A stretch of DNA of 64,000 nt from Dickeya poaceiphila (GTDB taxonomy: Bacteria > Pseudomonadota > Gammaproteobacteria > Enterobacterales > Enterobacteriaceae): NCBI RefSeq assembly GCF_007858975.2, contig NZ_CP042220.2, positions 3,968,001 through 4,032,000 of the forward strand. The letters run 5' to 3'. Every line of letters begins with the position of its first letter. The stretch's first letter is position 1. The notes beneath the pieces were generated by a model. The model made no database searches. It was not told the DNA's origin and was given only the letters and a program-made list of their open reading frames with translations. Position numbers and translations under genes: made by a program. Shown here one piece after another: positions 12,148-24,811 of this stretch.

Positions 12148-13205
12148 TCACTGGCTGATGAAATCCAACAGTTGCGGCAGGCTGCCGACACCGGCTTCGA
12201 CATTCAGCACATAGTCGCTCATGCCGTCAGCGCCGTAGGCGCGATTGAATTTCTCCTGCTGGTTTTTCAGCGCGCTGATAGCCGCCTCCAGCGGTTCCCC
12301 GCTACGCACCGGCGTAAAGAACGCCACCGACAGCGCACGCGGTTGCGCCGCTCCCCGCTCCGCCAGCACGTAAGAGGCATAAGCACGGGACGCGAAACTG
12401 TTCTGCTTGCCGGTGGGCGACACAGTGAGCGCAGTTTCACCCAGCGCCCGCAGCGTGCGCTGCACCAGCGCGTCGTCACCGTCGAGGTTTTCCAGCAACC
12501 GGTCACGGTCGATGCAGATATAGTGATAGAACAGCGCCGAAGCAAAACCCTGCTCGCCCATGTGGGCAGAGCCGCTGTTGTCATCACCGGTGTTAAGGTC
12601 ATCCACCGCGGTGAAGAAGTCGTCTTCCACCGTTACCGCGCTGACGCCCAGCGCGTGCGCCACCTGACAGGCCGCTTCCACGTTGAATTCTGGGCTGGAA
12701 GCCAACATACGGCCAAACAGCGCGATATCAACGCTTGCCACCTGTTTGCACAGCAGTTTCAGCTCTTCGCTGTTGGGTTCGCGGGGTTCGGCAATCAGCG
12801 TCTTCACCAGTTGGTCTATCCGCGCTCGCTCCGGCACGCTGATGTGCGCCAGTTGCTCGATGTCGAATTTCTCCAGCGGGTCGGAACTGTTTTTCTCTTC
12901 TTTTTTCAGCTTGCCGAACTGCCCGGCAATCTTCTTCGCTGCGTCCTCGGCGGTTTTGGTCGCCACGCCGCCATCAAGCAGTTGCTGATAAACCTCGCGC
13001 CCCAGCCGCCGGGTGCGCTTACCGATATGTTCGCCCAATGCGTTTTCAAACACCGCCGAGGTACGCCAGGCGCGTTTGAGGCTCTGGGATGACACGCGCA
13101 GCCGCTCCACTCCGCCGACCAGAGCGGTTTTCGGGCGACCCGCATCGTCGCGGTTGAGGTTAGCAGGCGCGTAAGCCGTTAAAAAATGCAGTTGAATAAA
13201 GGTGG

Positions 13206-13209
<4 letters not shown>
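12148..13209 (-). CDS. cas7e: Cascade backbone subunit Cas7e
   Basis: This 353-residue backbone subunit forms the crRNA-spanning filament of Cascade. The N-terminus MTTFIQLHFLTAYAPANLNRD and the RVSSQSLKRAWRT motif (about 37-49) are typical. The start at 13209 overlaps the cse2 stop by 4 bp (ATGA). Cas7e thumbs flip every sixth crRNA base, which matters for interpreting the mismatches at the sites near 15800. Confidence 0.97.
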
Positions 13210-15589
<2,380 letters not shown>

Positions 15590-15594
15590 GGACA

Positions 15595-15696
15595 TTAATT
15601 GTTATGGATATTGGCAAAAGCATGTTCAGCTCCTGAACAAGGATTGTCTAACGCGGAGCACACAACTATGATGACCAATGCGACTCGACCCTTCAT
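15595..15696 (-). CDS. Possible 33-residue hydrophobic peptide in the cas leader (candidate toxin or leader peptide)
   Basis: A 34-codon frame begins with ATG at 15696, with AGGA 7 bp upstream (15704-15707), a good ribosome-binding site. The peptide starts Met-Lys-Gly-Arg, then a run of seven hydrophobic residues (ALVIIVV) and two Cys, like a short export signal or a small membrane peptide. It lies about 120 bp downstream of the presumed minus-strand promoter that overlaps the mini-array target sites. By analogy with CreT it could be a toxin silenced by Cascade, but nothing in the sequence proves translation. Confidence 0.35.
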   Translation of the reverse strand: MKGRVALVIIVVCSALDNPCSGAEHAFANIHNN

Positions 15697-15780
15697 TGCG
15701 TGTTCCTGCGACCTCGGTAGCGGTTCACCTTTGAATGGGTCACCTAATCACCTGGTTGCAATTTACTCCATAAAAAAAAC

Positions 15781-15827
15781 AAGAGCAATAGTAGAATTTC
15801 AACAAGAGCAACAGTAGGATTTCTATA
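15781..15827 (+). promoter_or_regulatory. Two tandem PAM-flanked sites matching the mini-array pseudo-spacer
   Basis: Site 1: AAG at 15781-15783, then 15784-15804, which matches the 21-base pseudo-spacer at 17 of 21 positions. The first 8 are perfect, and the mismatches are at 9, 12, 16 and 21. Site 2: AAG at 15804-15806, then 15807-15827, matching at 14 of 21, with mismatches at 6, 9, 12, 16, 18, 20 and 21. AAG is the standard I-E PAM and lies on the correct side. Positions 6 and 12 are flipped out and unpaired in I-E Cascade, so the seed at both sites is effectively intact. The sites are 23 bp apart. Confidence 0.75.
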
Positions 15828-15830
15828 ACA
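15822..15830 (-). promoter_or_regulatory. Extended -10 element of a possible cse1-directed promoter
   Basis: Read on the minus strand, the bases are TGTTATAGA, an extended -10 (TGnTATAGA). No good -35 is present, only A/T-rich sequence, which an extended -10 can tolerate. The -10 hexamer (15822-15827) lies entirely inside matching site 2, and the start point would fall between the two sites. Transcription would run to cse1 with a leader of about 400 nt. Confidence 0.45.
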
Positions 15831-15880
15831 CTTCACTAAGTTTAATTTTTCCTACCTGACAACAATTGCTACAGTTAATG

Positions 15881-15959
15881 CTGTTCCCCCAATTCAGGGG
15901 GATAAACCGAGCAATAGCAGTATTCCAACTGTGTTCCCCGCGCCAGCGGGGATAAACGC
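15881..15959 (+). ncRNA. Mini-CRISPR unit encoding a CreR/CreA-like guide RNA
   Basis: A diverged 29-bp repeat (15881-15909) matches the array consensus at 20 of 29 positions. All changes but one are in the stem-loop, and a 6-bp stem (TCCCCC/GGGGGA) is rebuilt. Its last 8 bases, ATAAACCG, are the exact crRNA handle. A 21-base pseudo-spacer (15910-15930) follows, then a second repeat (15931-15959) identical to consensus except its last two bases. Orientation is plus, opposite to the cas genes. Cas6e should release a guide with the normal handle but an 11-base-shorter spacer. The pseudo-spacer matches two AAG-flanked sites at 15784 and 15807, so the predicted role is Cascade-guided repression, not immunity. 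Confidence 0.75.
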
Positions 15960-16045
15960 CCCCGACACCTCTCGGCACCGAGACTGTCGGGGCGACCACA
16001 GGGGTGAGGTGTCCCTCCGGGAACCTCCCCCTGTGTTTCCCCTGA
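15957..16045. other. Two strong hairpins between the mini-array and cas3
   Basis: Hairpin 1 (15957-15994) pairs CGCCCC(C)GACA with TGTCGGGGCG around an inner CTCGG/CCGAG stem. Hairpin 2 (15997-16035) pairs CACAGGGG(T)GAGGT with ACCTCCCCCTGTG around TCCC/GGGA. Neither has a T run. They could protect or end the mini-array RNA on the plus strand or the cas3 transcript on the minus strand. They look like palindromic units of an interspersed repeat. Confidence 0.6.
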
Positions 16046-16088
16046 TAACCCAGCCACCGCACACAGGCGACTATCTTCAGCATTCTAC

Positions 16089-18836
16089 TTACCTGTCAGA
16101 CTCGGAAATTAAACCGTAGTGTTCGCTATAAAACGGTGCCACCTCACCCGGCATCAGCAGCAATACCTCGGCACCGGGGCGGTGCAGTTGCTGTCGAAAG
16201 CGTTCCAGCGCCTCACCCTGTAGCGTCGGCCACGATTTTTGGTGCTGCTGCCACCAGTTCCGGCGTACCGACAGGCGGCTTTTTTCCCAGCCAAACTCGC
16301 CTTCCCCGGCATAGGGCTGCGGCAACGCATCGTCATGGTCAGCGCGCCAGGCCAGATAGATATCCTGCGACTCCTCGCCGGCGCGGGTAAACAGTTCTGC
16401 GTCATCACTCCAGCCACGCTGAGCCGCCGCCATGCAATACCCTAATGAAAACGTCAGCGAGGATTGCGCCGCAACGGTGCGATCACCCAGCTGTTTTCCT
16501 TGCGCCTGATAATCCCCGTCTTCCAGCGCGGCGGGAGCGGCAATGCGCGGCTCATAAACACTGTCTATCAGCAAACGCGCCTCTTCCGGCATACGCAGCG
16601 CGCCGCGCTCACGCAATATCGCCTGAGTACGCCACAACACCGCCTGATGCGAATACACCGCGCCGGTACCGCGCAACTCGGTGCCCAGCCAGTCGCGCCC
16701 GGCCTCCGGCTGCCATTGCGGCGCCAGTATCCACAGTACTGGCGCGGCGCGATCATCCTGCTGTGGTGCAGCGTCATCCGGCTGTTTACCGCTACCGTCT
16801 GCCCGGCGAATATGCCGTTGCAAGCGCCCGGCCCGCTGGATCACGAGATCTACCGGCGCCAGGTCACTTATCATCACGTCCACATCAATATCCAGCGACT
16901 GCTCCACCACCTGCGTGGCAATCAGCACCTTGCCGCGCCGCGCTTGCCCGGTACTGTGTTTACCAAAGCGTTCAACCGCGGTGTCTTCAATCGCCATGCG
17001 GTCGCAAAACGCAAACCGGCTGTGAAACAGCAGCACATCGTCCGGCGCTATCTCATCGCACTGGCACAGTTGTTGCCAGGCGGCTATTGCGTCGTCCACC
17101 GTGTTGCGAATCCAGCACACGCACTGCCCGGCCACCACCGCCTGACGAATCAGCACAATGGCCTCGGCGCAGCAGGACAACCAGTTAACCTGCACGGTGC
17201 GCCGGACCTCGGCGCGGGTTTCCACCGGCCATTCGCGCAGCGCCTGCCTGTTCACCTGGGTAAACCACGGATACCCGGCCTGTTCCGCCAGCGTACCGGG
17301 CGGTTGCTGCACGCCACGGTAAAACGCCTGCACCAGCCGTTCCCGTTGGGACGCCGCCAGCGTGGCAGTCAGAATGATCACGCTACCGCCCTGACTGGCA
17401 TGGAAGGCCAGCAGGTTTTCCAGCAGGCGGCCAGTATAGGCGTCGTAAGCGTGCACTTCGTCCAACAGCAAAATTTTGCCGCTCAACCCCAACAGGCGCA
17501 GCGACTGATGCCGAAACGGCATCACCGCCATTAATGCCTGATCAAGCGTGCCGACGCCCACATCCGCCAGCAGCGCCTTTTTGCGCGAGTCGGCAAACCA
17601 CTGGTTACAGGCCGCACTGGCGTTGGTTTCATCCGGACCGTACTGCATCGGCCCGGTCTGCGCTTCTTCCCATAGCGACAGTCGAAAATCCGTCACCATA
17701 TCGCGCGCGCCGTGCGCCAGCATCAGCGATGGCAAGCCAGGTTCGTTGAACAATGCGCGATACGCTTTCGCCAGGCGCCGGTACATGGCGTTGGCGGTCG
17801 CCATGGTCGGCAGACCAACATACAGCCCGTCGCCATACCCGGCGCTCAGCAATCGGTGCGTCAGCACCAGCGCCGCCTCGGTTTTTCCCGCGCCGGTGAC
17901 GTCTTCCAGCAAAAACAGCTGTGGGCCGGGTGTGCTGATATCCACCGTCATCGCCTGCTGCTGCAATGGTGTCGGCTGGGTGATGAAAGGAAACAGGGCG
18001 CGCATCCCCTGAAACGATGCGACGGCGCTGGCGACAGGCAGGCGCAACACCGCGTGTTCTGCCTGAGGTAAGGCGTATTCACGCCAGTAGTCCGCCAGTG
18101 CCATGGGCTGTGAGCAATACGGGAAATCCGCCTGCGACGAACCTATCCAGTCCGCCAGTACCACGCAACCGGCCAGCGGCCAGCTTTGTTGTTGCAGCAA
18201 CGCTCGCCAGTTGCGATCGCTAAATACATCGGGAAACGCAGTTAATTGAGGAAAAACCGTGCGCAGGTCGGTCAGGTAAGCCTGGGCGGCCAGAATGTCG
18301 TCCGGATGAAACGCCAGCGCACCATTATCTTTTTCCTCCGGTGGTTGCCCATGATGGCCGCACACTAGCCGCAGCCACAGATCCATCACATAATGAAATT
18401 TGTCGGCATGGGAAACCGCCGGTAACCAGCTGGCGTCTTCCTCCCAACGGTCATAGAGTCTGAAGCACCATAGCCACAGCCCTAACGAGTCATGACGCAT
18501 AGACGATGCCTGCCCCGCCGGGCGCACCAGCGGCGCATCCGGATGCTGGTACAACTGCTGGAAACTGCGCGCAAATTTACCGATATCGTGCCAGGCCAAA
18601 AACCATGCCAGCCATAACGCAGTGCTCTCGTCATCCAACCCCAATACCTGCACATGATCACGCACATGAAAACGGTTATGCTTCATTAGCCAATAACCGC
18701 AAGCCGCCACATCCAGACAGTGATAGGGCAATAAATGGTAAGGCACGCTGTTTTCATGTTTAGAAGACGAACGCGCCTTGCCCCAATAACGAAAATAGGG
18801 TGCGGATAACAGTTCCGAATGGACTGCTTCAGGCAT
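16089..18836 (-). CDS. cas3: CRISPR-associated helicase/nuclease Cas3
   Basis: This 915-residue effector unwinds and degrades DNA marked by Cascade. The N-terminal HD nuclease domain shows His39 and the HD pair at 83-84 (WHDIGKF). The SF2 helicase shows GAGKT at about 315-319 and DEVH at about 459-462. A C-terminal domain follows. All key residues are present, so degradation should work. The start at 18836 is preferred: AAGG lies 6 bp upstream and the protein begins MPEAVHSELL. A TTG at 18851 would add 5 residues. It is separated from cse1 by 671 bp and probably has its own AT-rich promoter at about 18850-18990. Confidence 0.97.
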   Translation of the reverse strand: MPEAVHSELLSAPYFRYWGKARSSSKHENSVPYHLLPYHCLDVAACGYWLMKHNRFHVRDHVQVLGLDDESTALWLAWFLAWHDIGKFARSFQQLYQHPDAPLVRPAGQASSMRHDSLGLWLWCFRLYDRWEEDASWLPAVSHADKFHYVMDLWLRLVCGHHGQPPEEKDNGALAFHPDDILAAQAYLTDLRTVFPQLTAFPDVFSDRNWRALLQQQSWPLAGCVVLADWIGSSQADFPYCSQPMALADYWREYALPQAEHAVLRLPVASAVASFQGMRALFPFITQPTPLQQQAMTVDISTPGPQLFLLEDVTGAGKTEAALVLTHRLLSAGYGDGLYVGLPTMATANAMYRRLAKAYRALFNEPGLPSLMLAHGARDMVTDFRLSLWEEAQTGPMQYGPDETNASAACNQWFADSRKKALLADVGVGTLDQALMAVMPFRHQSLRLLGLSGKILLLDEVHAYDAYTGRLLENLLAFHASQGGSVIILTATLAASQRERLVQAFYRGVQQPPGTLAEQAGYPWFTQVNRQALREWPVETRAEVRRTVQVNWLSCCAEAIVLIRQAVVAGQCVCWIRNTVDDAIAAWQQLCQCDEIAPDDVLLFHSRFAFCDRMAIEDTAVERFGKHSTGQARRGKVLIATQVVEQSLDIDVDVMISDLAPVDLVIQRAGRLQRHIRRADGSGKQPDDAAPQQDDRAAPVLWILAPQWQPEAGRDWLGTELRGTGAVYSHQAVLWRTQAILRERGALRMPEEARLLIDSVYEPRIAAPAALEDGDYQAQGKQLGDRTVAAQSSLTFSLGYCMAAAQRGWSDDAELFTRAGEESQDIYLAWRADHDDALPQPYAGEGEFGWEKSRLSVRRNWWQQHQKSWPTLQGEALERFRQQLHRPGAEVLLLMPGEVAPFYSEHYGLISESDR

Positions 18837-19157
18837 GGCGTACCTTACCAACGGATGAGTGATTCACTCTTAAAGTATGGAAAATTAATATTCTGTGACA
18901 AGATAATTTTTATAAATAAAAAAGCGACTTAACAAAAAATATTATTTTAATTAGCGAGTGAATAATATTCGCCATTTATATTCTGAATAATTGACGGTGC
19001 AGAAATAATCCCAATGCGTCTGGTCTAATTATTTCGCTGTGCTTCAACAGCACTCCCCGACACTTTTACCCGCTTCTACCCATCATTAAGTTGATCAGCT
19101 AAACCGTTTCTTCTATGTTAGCTAACAATTTACTAATCCCCGATAACGAGTGTAACT
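18837..19157. promoter_or_regulatory. Divergent cas3/scrK control region
   Basis: This is 321 bp without a gene. The part next to cas3 (18880-18990) is strongly AT-rich with A/T tracts, the kind of DNA that H-NS silences at E. coli cas promoters (inference). At 19098-19110 the sequence GCTAAACCGTTTC resembles ScrR and Cra operators of the LacI family, and it lies 48 bp before scrK. Confidence 0.55.
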
Positions 19158-20081
19158 ATGTCTCACAAAGTATGGGTAATGGGCGATGCGGTAGTTGACC
19201 TGATTCCAGAAGGCGAAGAGCGCTATCTGAAATGTCCGGGCGGCGCCCCCGCCAATGTCGCCGTGGGCGTTGCCCGATTGGGTGGATGCAGCGGTTTTAT
19301 TGGCCGTGTCGGCGAGGACACATTTGGTCACTTCCTGCGTGATGTATTAGCCCGTGAGCAGGTGGACATTCGCCATATGCAACCAGACGCAGAACACCGC
19401 ACTTCCACTGTGGTAGTGAGCCTGGATGCGCAAGGCGAACGCACGTTCACCTTCATGGTGCGCCCCAGCGCCGACCTGTTCCTGCAACCGTCTGATCTGC
19501 CTGAATTTCAGTGCAGCGAATGGTTGCACCTGTGTTCCATCGCCCTGTCTCACGAACCCTCGCGCAGCACCGCACTGGAAGCGATACGGCGGATTCGTTC
19601 CGCGCAGGGGTGGGTAAGTTTTGACCCGAATATCCGTACCGACCTGTGGCACAGCGAGCAGGCGTTGAAAGACAATCTGGAGCAGGTGCTGGCGCTGGCA
19701 GACGTGGTGAAATTGTCGGAAGAGGAATTCCGGTTTCTCAGCGGTAGCGACGATATTCGCCAGGGCAGCGCCAGCCTGATGTCCCGCTACCCCATCAAAC
19801 GGTTGCTGATGACTCAGGGCGGCAACGGTGTCTGGCTGCATGACGGCCAGCAGTTGCAACATTTTCCGGCGCCCCGCGTCACTCCGGTAGACACCACCGG
19901 TGCTGGCGATGCCTTTGTTGCCGGTATGCTCGCCGCGCTGGCTGACTACGATAGCCCACATCAGGTTGATGACTGGCAGGCGGTGCTAACGCAGGCACAG
20001 CGCTGCGGCGCGCTGGCGACCACCGCTAAAGGTGCAATGACTGCCTTGCCGTTCGCTCATCAACTCACCGCCGCGCCATAA
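19158..20081 (+). CDS. scrK: Fructokinase
   Basis: This 307-residue PfkB-family kinase phosphorylates the fructose released from sucrose-6-phosphate by ScrB. The N-terminal MGDAVVDLIPEGEERYLKC with GGAPANVAVGVARLGG and the C-terminal DTTGAGDAFVAGML (anion hole and catalytic Asp) are the PfkB signatures. It is the first scr gene but is followed by a strong terminator at 20091-20135. It is therefore probably a separate transcript from scrYAB, as in the enteric scr regulon, with its own operator at 19098. Confidence 0.96.
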   Translation: MSHKVWVMGDAVVDLIPEGEERYLKCPGGAPANVAVGVARLGGCSGFIGRVGEDTFGHFLRDVLAREQVDIRHMQPDAEHRTSTVVVSLDAQGERTFTFMVRPSADLFLQPSDLPEFQCSEWLHLCSIALSHEPSRSTALEAIRRIRSAQGWVSFDPNIRTDLWHSEQALKDNLEQVLALADVVKLSEEEFRFLSGSDDIRQGSASLMSRYPIKRLLMTQGGNGVWLHDGQQLQHFPAPRVTPVDTTGAGDAFVAGMLAALADYDSPHQVDDWQAVLTQAQRCGALATTAKGAMTALPFAHQLTAAP

Positions 20082-20090
20082 CCCCCTCTC

Positions 20091-20135
20091 AAAACCTGTT
20101 CCCGCAACCGCGTTTCATCGCCGGGAACAGGTTTT
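20091..20135 (+). terminator. Terminator after scrK
   Basis: A 14-bp perfect stem (AAAACCTGTTCCCG / CGGGAACAGGTTTT) with a 17-base loop ends in TTTT-G-TT. It starts 10 bp after the scrK stop and separates scrK from scrYAB. Confidence 0.88.
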
Positions 20136-20200
20136 GTTGGCACGATCACAGTTAGCACAGCAAGAAAAAAAAATTCCTTGTCAATTTGTGCCTCCCCCAT

Positions 20201-20227
20201 TTAGCTTCTTTGCTAAACCGGTTTACC
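20201..20227. promoter_or_regulatory. ScrR operator cluster upstream of scrY
   Basis: GCTAAACCGGTTTACC (20212-20227) is a near-palindrome centred on CCGG, as for LacI-family operators. It overlaps an inverted pair TTAGC-N6-GCTAA (20201-20216), and another TTAGC follows at 20231. It lies about 50-75 bp before the scrY start, so ScrR would block scrYAB transcription without sucrose or fructose. Confidence 0.75.
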
Positions 20228-20263
20228 AATTTAGCAAAACAAGAAAAACATTTTACCATCTAA

Positions 20264-21892
<1,629 letters not shown>

Positions 21893-21979
21893 CGGTTAAG
21901 GCAGCCGTTACCGCCATGACTGATGCCGCCGGTGACGGCTAAACGCACACCTGTTTGATAGATAAAGAGGAATTAAAAG

Positions 21980-23350
21980 ATGGATATTCGAGCTATTGCG
22001 GCATCTCTGCTCCCGTTGCTGGGTGGCCGGGAAAATATCGCCAGCGCCGCCCACTGCGCCACCCGCCTGCGGCTGGTGCTCAACGATGACAGCCTGGCCG
22101 ATAAAACCGCCATTGAGCGTGTCGAGGGCGTCAAAGGTTGTTTCCAGAACGCCGGCCAGATGCAGATTATTTTTGGTTCAGGGCTGGTGAACAAGGTCTT
22201 TGCCGAATTTATCAACGCCGCCGGTATCAGCGAAGCCAGCACCAGCGAAGCAGCCACGCTGGCGTCGCAAAAACTTAACCCGCTGCAACGTCTGGCGCGC
22301 TTGCTGTCGAACATTTTCGTGCCGATTATTCCGGCGATTGTGGCCTCCGGCCTGTTAATGGGCTTGCTTGGCATGATCAAGACCTACGGCTGGGTTGACG
22401 CCGGCAGCGCCATTTTCGTGATGCTGGATATGTTCAGCTCCGCCGCGTTCATCATTCTGCCGATCCTGATAGGCTTTACCGCCGCGCGTGAATTCGGCGG
22501 CAACCCCTATCTGGGCGCGACGCTGGGCGGCATTCTCACCCATCCGGCGCTGACCAATGCCTGGGGCGTAGCCAGTGGCTTCAAAACCATGCACCTGTTC
22601 GGTCTGGAATTCGCCATGATCGGCTATCAAGGCACCGTGTTCCCGGTGCTGCTGGCGGTGTGGTTCATGAGTCTGGTGGAAAAGCGCCTGCGCAAGGTGG
22701 TGCCAAACGCGCTGGATATTATTGTTACGCCGTTCCTGACGGTGATCATTTCCGGCTTCGTCGCCATGCTGGTGATAGGGCCGGCGGGCCGCATGTTGGG
22801 CGACGGTATTTCCTTCGTGCTGAGTACGCTGATTACTCATGCAGGCTGGCTGGCCGGGCTGCTGTTTGGCGGATTATATTCAGTCATCGTCATTACCGGC
22901 GTGCACCACAGCTTCCACGCCATTGAAGCCGGATTGCTCGGCAACCCGTCTATCGGCGTCAATTTTCTGCTGCCTATCTGGGCGATGGCAAACGTGGCGC
23001 AGGGCGGCGCTTGTCTGGCAGTTTATTTCAAAACCCGCGATGCCAAAATCAAGGCCATCGCCGTGCCGTCATCGCTCTCCTGCCTGCTCGGTATTACCGA
23101 AGCGGCAATCTTCGGGATTAACCTGCGCTTCATCAAGCCGTTTCTTGCCGGGCTTTCGGGCGGTGCGCTGGGCGGTGCCTGGGTTGTGGCTAATCATGTC
23201 AATATGATGGCAGTCGGGCTGACCGGCATTCCCGGCCTTGCTATAGTACAGGCTGGATCAATACTGAATTATCTGATTGGCATGGTGATCGCTTTTGGCG
23301 CAGCCTTCCTGATTTCCCTGTCGCTGAAATACAAAACGGATCATACATAA
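21980..23350 (+). CDS. scrA: Sucrose-specific PTS enzyme IIBC
   Basis: This 456-residue inner-membrane permease imports sucrose as sucrose-6-phosphate. The IIB domain (about 1-90) has the phosphorylated Cys26 in AAHCATRLR. The IIC domain with about ten membrane segments follows. There is no IIA domain, so phosphate must come from the glucose EIIA (Crr), as for other ScrA proteins. An AGAGG ribosome-binding site precedes the ATG. The stop codon overlaps the scrB start (TAATG). Confidence 0.97.
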   Translation: MDIRAIAASLLPLLGGRENIASAAHCATRLRLVLNDDSLADKTAIERVEGVKGCFQNAGQMQIIFGSGLVNKVFAEFINAAGISEASTSEAATLASQKLNPLQRLARLLSNIFVPIIPAIVASGLLMGLLGMIKTYGWVDAGSAIFVMLDMFSSAAFIILPILIGFTAAREFGGNPYLGATLGGILTHPALTNAWGVASGFKTMHLFGLEFAMIGYQGTVFPVLLAVWFMSLVEKRLRKVVPNALDIIVTPFLTVIISGFVAMLVIGPAGRMLGDGISFVLSTLITHAGWLAGLLFGGLYSVIVITGVHHSFHAIEAGLLGNPSIGVNFLLPIWAMANVAQGGACLAVYFKTRDAKIKAIAVPSSLSCLLGITEAAIFGINLRFIKPFLAGLSGGALGGAWVVANHVNMMAVGLTGIPGLAIVQAGSILNYLIGMVIAFGAAFLISLSLKYKTDHT

Positions 23351-24762
23351 TGAAGGAAATTCATCTGGTAAAACGCATGGCCTGTGCCCTGATGTCTGGC
23401 GCTTCACGACAGACATATGACCCACACCGGCCATTGTGGCATCTGTCGCCACAAGTCGGGCTGCTGAACGACCCCAACGGGTTCATTCAGCATAAAGGGC
23501 GTTACCATCTGTTTTATCAGTGGAACCCGCTGGCCTGTACCCACGGCGCCAAGTTCTGGGGGCACTGGAGTTCTGCCGATCTGGTGCACTGGCGCCATGA
23601 GCCGGTGGCGCTGGTGCCGGCAGAAAGCTACGAAAGCCACGGCTGCTACTCTGGTTCCGCCGTAGCAGACCGCGATACCCTAACGCTAATCTACACCGGC
23701 AACGTGAAATACGACGATGGCTCCCGTACCGCGTACCAGTGTCTGGCACGAGCTAATGAAGCGGGAGAATTCGACAAGCTCGGCCCGGTGCTGCCGGTGC
23801 CGGAAGGATACACCGGCCACGTGCGCGACCCGAAGGTCTGGCGTCATCAGAACGACTGGTACATGGTGCTGGGGGCGCAGGATGCGGATTTACAAGGCAA
23901 GGTGCTGTTATACCGGTCGCCTGACCTGCTGCAATGGCATTCTCTGGGGGAAATCGCCGGCTCCCGCCTCAATGGACTGGGCGATTTCGGTTACATGTGG
24001 GAATGCCCGGATCTGTTTACGCTGAACGGCCATGAGGTATTGCTCTGCTGTCCGCAAGGCTTACCTGCCGAAGAAGAGCGCTACCTGAATACCCATCAGT
24101 CCGGTTATTTCATCGGCTCGCTCGACTACGATAATGGTCGCTTCACCCATCAGGCGTTCCATGAGCTGGATTTAGGCTTCGAATTCTACGCGCCGCAAAC
24201 CACGCAAAGCGAGGATGGCCGCCGGTTACTGTTCGGCTGGATGGGAATGCCGGACCAGAACGAGTTCTTCCAACCGACCATCACCCACGGTTGGCTCCAT
24301 ACCATGACTTGCCCACGTGAACTGACACTACGCGATGGGCAGATTTACCAGCAGCCGGCCCGTGAACTGCAAAGCCTGCGTCATCCGCCACATCTGTGGC
24401 AGGGTGTTGCCGACTACGCACCTGCCTTGCCCGCCAGCAACGCCGAACTGATGCTGGACACACAAGGTGAGTTTCAGATCAACTTCGACAGAGTTATGGT
24501 GCTGTGCTGGGACGGCGAGCGCCTGACCCTGAGCCGTCGCAATCACCGCACTAACGAACCGGAACACCGTTACTGGCATGATGGCCCGCTGCACCACCTG
24601 CACATTCTGTGCGACCGCTCCAGCGTGGAAATTTTTATCAATCACGGGCAGGCAGTGATGTCATCGCGTTATTTCCCCAACGGCGATGCCATGGTCAGTT
24701 TCAGCGGCCCTGGCCGCATCACGCTGCAACACTGGTTGTTAACACCATGCGTGATAGAATAA
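23350..24762 (+). CDS. scrB: Sucrose-6-phosphate hydrolase
   Basis: This 470-residue GH32 enzyme splits sucrose-6-phosphate into glucose-6-phosphate and fructose. The catalytic triad motifs are intact: LNDPNGF (Asp41, nucleophile), RDPK (Asp160) and WECPD (Glu218, acid/base). There is no signal peptide, so it is cytosolic. Translation is coupled to scrA by a one-base overlap. A C-terminal beta-sandwich domain (about 340-470) completes the family layout. Confidence 0.97.
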   Translation: MKEIHLVKRMACALMSGASRQTYDPHRPLWHLSPQVGLLNDPNGFIQHKGRYHLFYQWNPLACTHGAKFWGHWSSADLVHWRHEPVALVPAESYESHGCYSGSAVADRDTLTLIYTGNVKYDDGSRTAYQCLARANEAGEFDKLGPVLPVPEGYTGHVRDPKVWRHQNDWYMVLGAQDADLQGKVLLYRSPDLLQWHSLGEIAGSRLNGLGDFGYMWECPDLFTLNGHEVLLCCPQGLPAEEERYLNTHQSGYFIGSLDYDNGRFTHQAFHELDLGFEFYAPQTTQSEDGRRLLFGWMGMPDQNEFFQPTITHGWLHTMTCPRELTLRDGQIYQQPARELQSLRHPPHLWQGVADYAPALPASNAELMLDTQGEFQINFDRVMVLCWDGERLTLSRRNHRTNEPEHRYWHDGPLHHLHILCDRSSVEIFINHGQAVMSSRYFPNGDAMVSFSGPGRITLQHWLLTPCVIE

Positions 24763-24811
24763 GGCTCCTTTTCATGCCCTTAAAGGCGCATTGTTCTCTG
24801 AAGATACTACG

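Noticed and set aside
15595..15696. Idea that the small leader frame is a Hok-type toxin
   Set aside because: It has a hydrophobic start, but the conserved Hok C-terminal part with its Cys-Glu motif is absent, and no Sok-like antisense arrangement was seen.
15881..15959. Interpretation of the mini-array as a decayed ordinary CRISPR array
   Set aside because: Possible, but random decay would not keep the exact handle and a rebuilt stem, nor leave a guide with two AAG-flanked matches 83-126 bp away.
15823..16083. 86-codon minus-strand frame after cas3
   Set aside because: It is a read-through of the hairpins and of the mini-array repeats (again YPRWRGEH), so not a protein gene.
16464..17534. 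356-codon plus-strand frame antisense to cas3
   Set aside because: It is composition-driven, with His/Arg/Gln-rich residues and no recognisable family.
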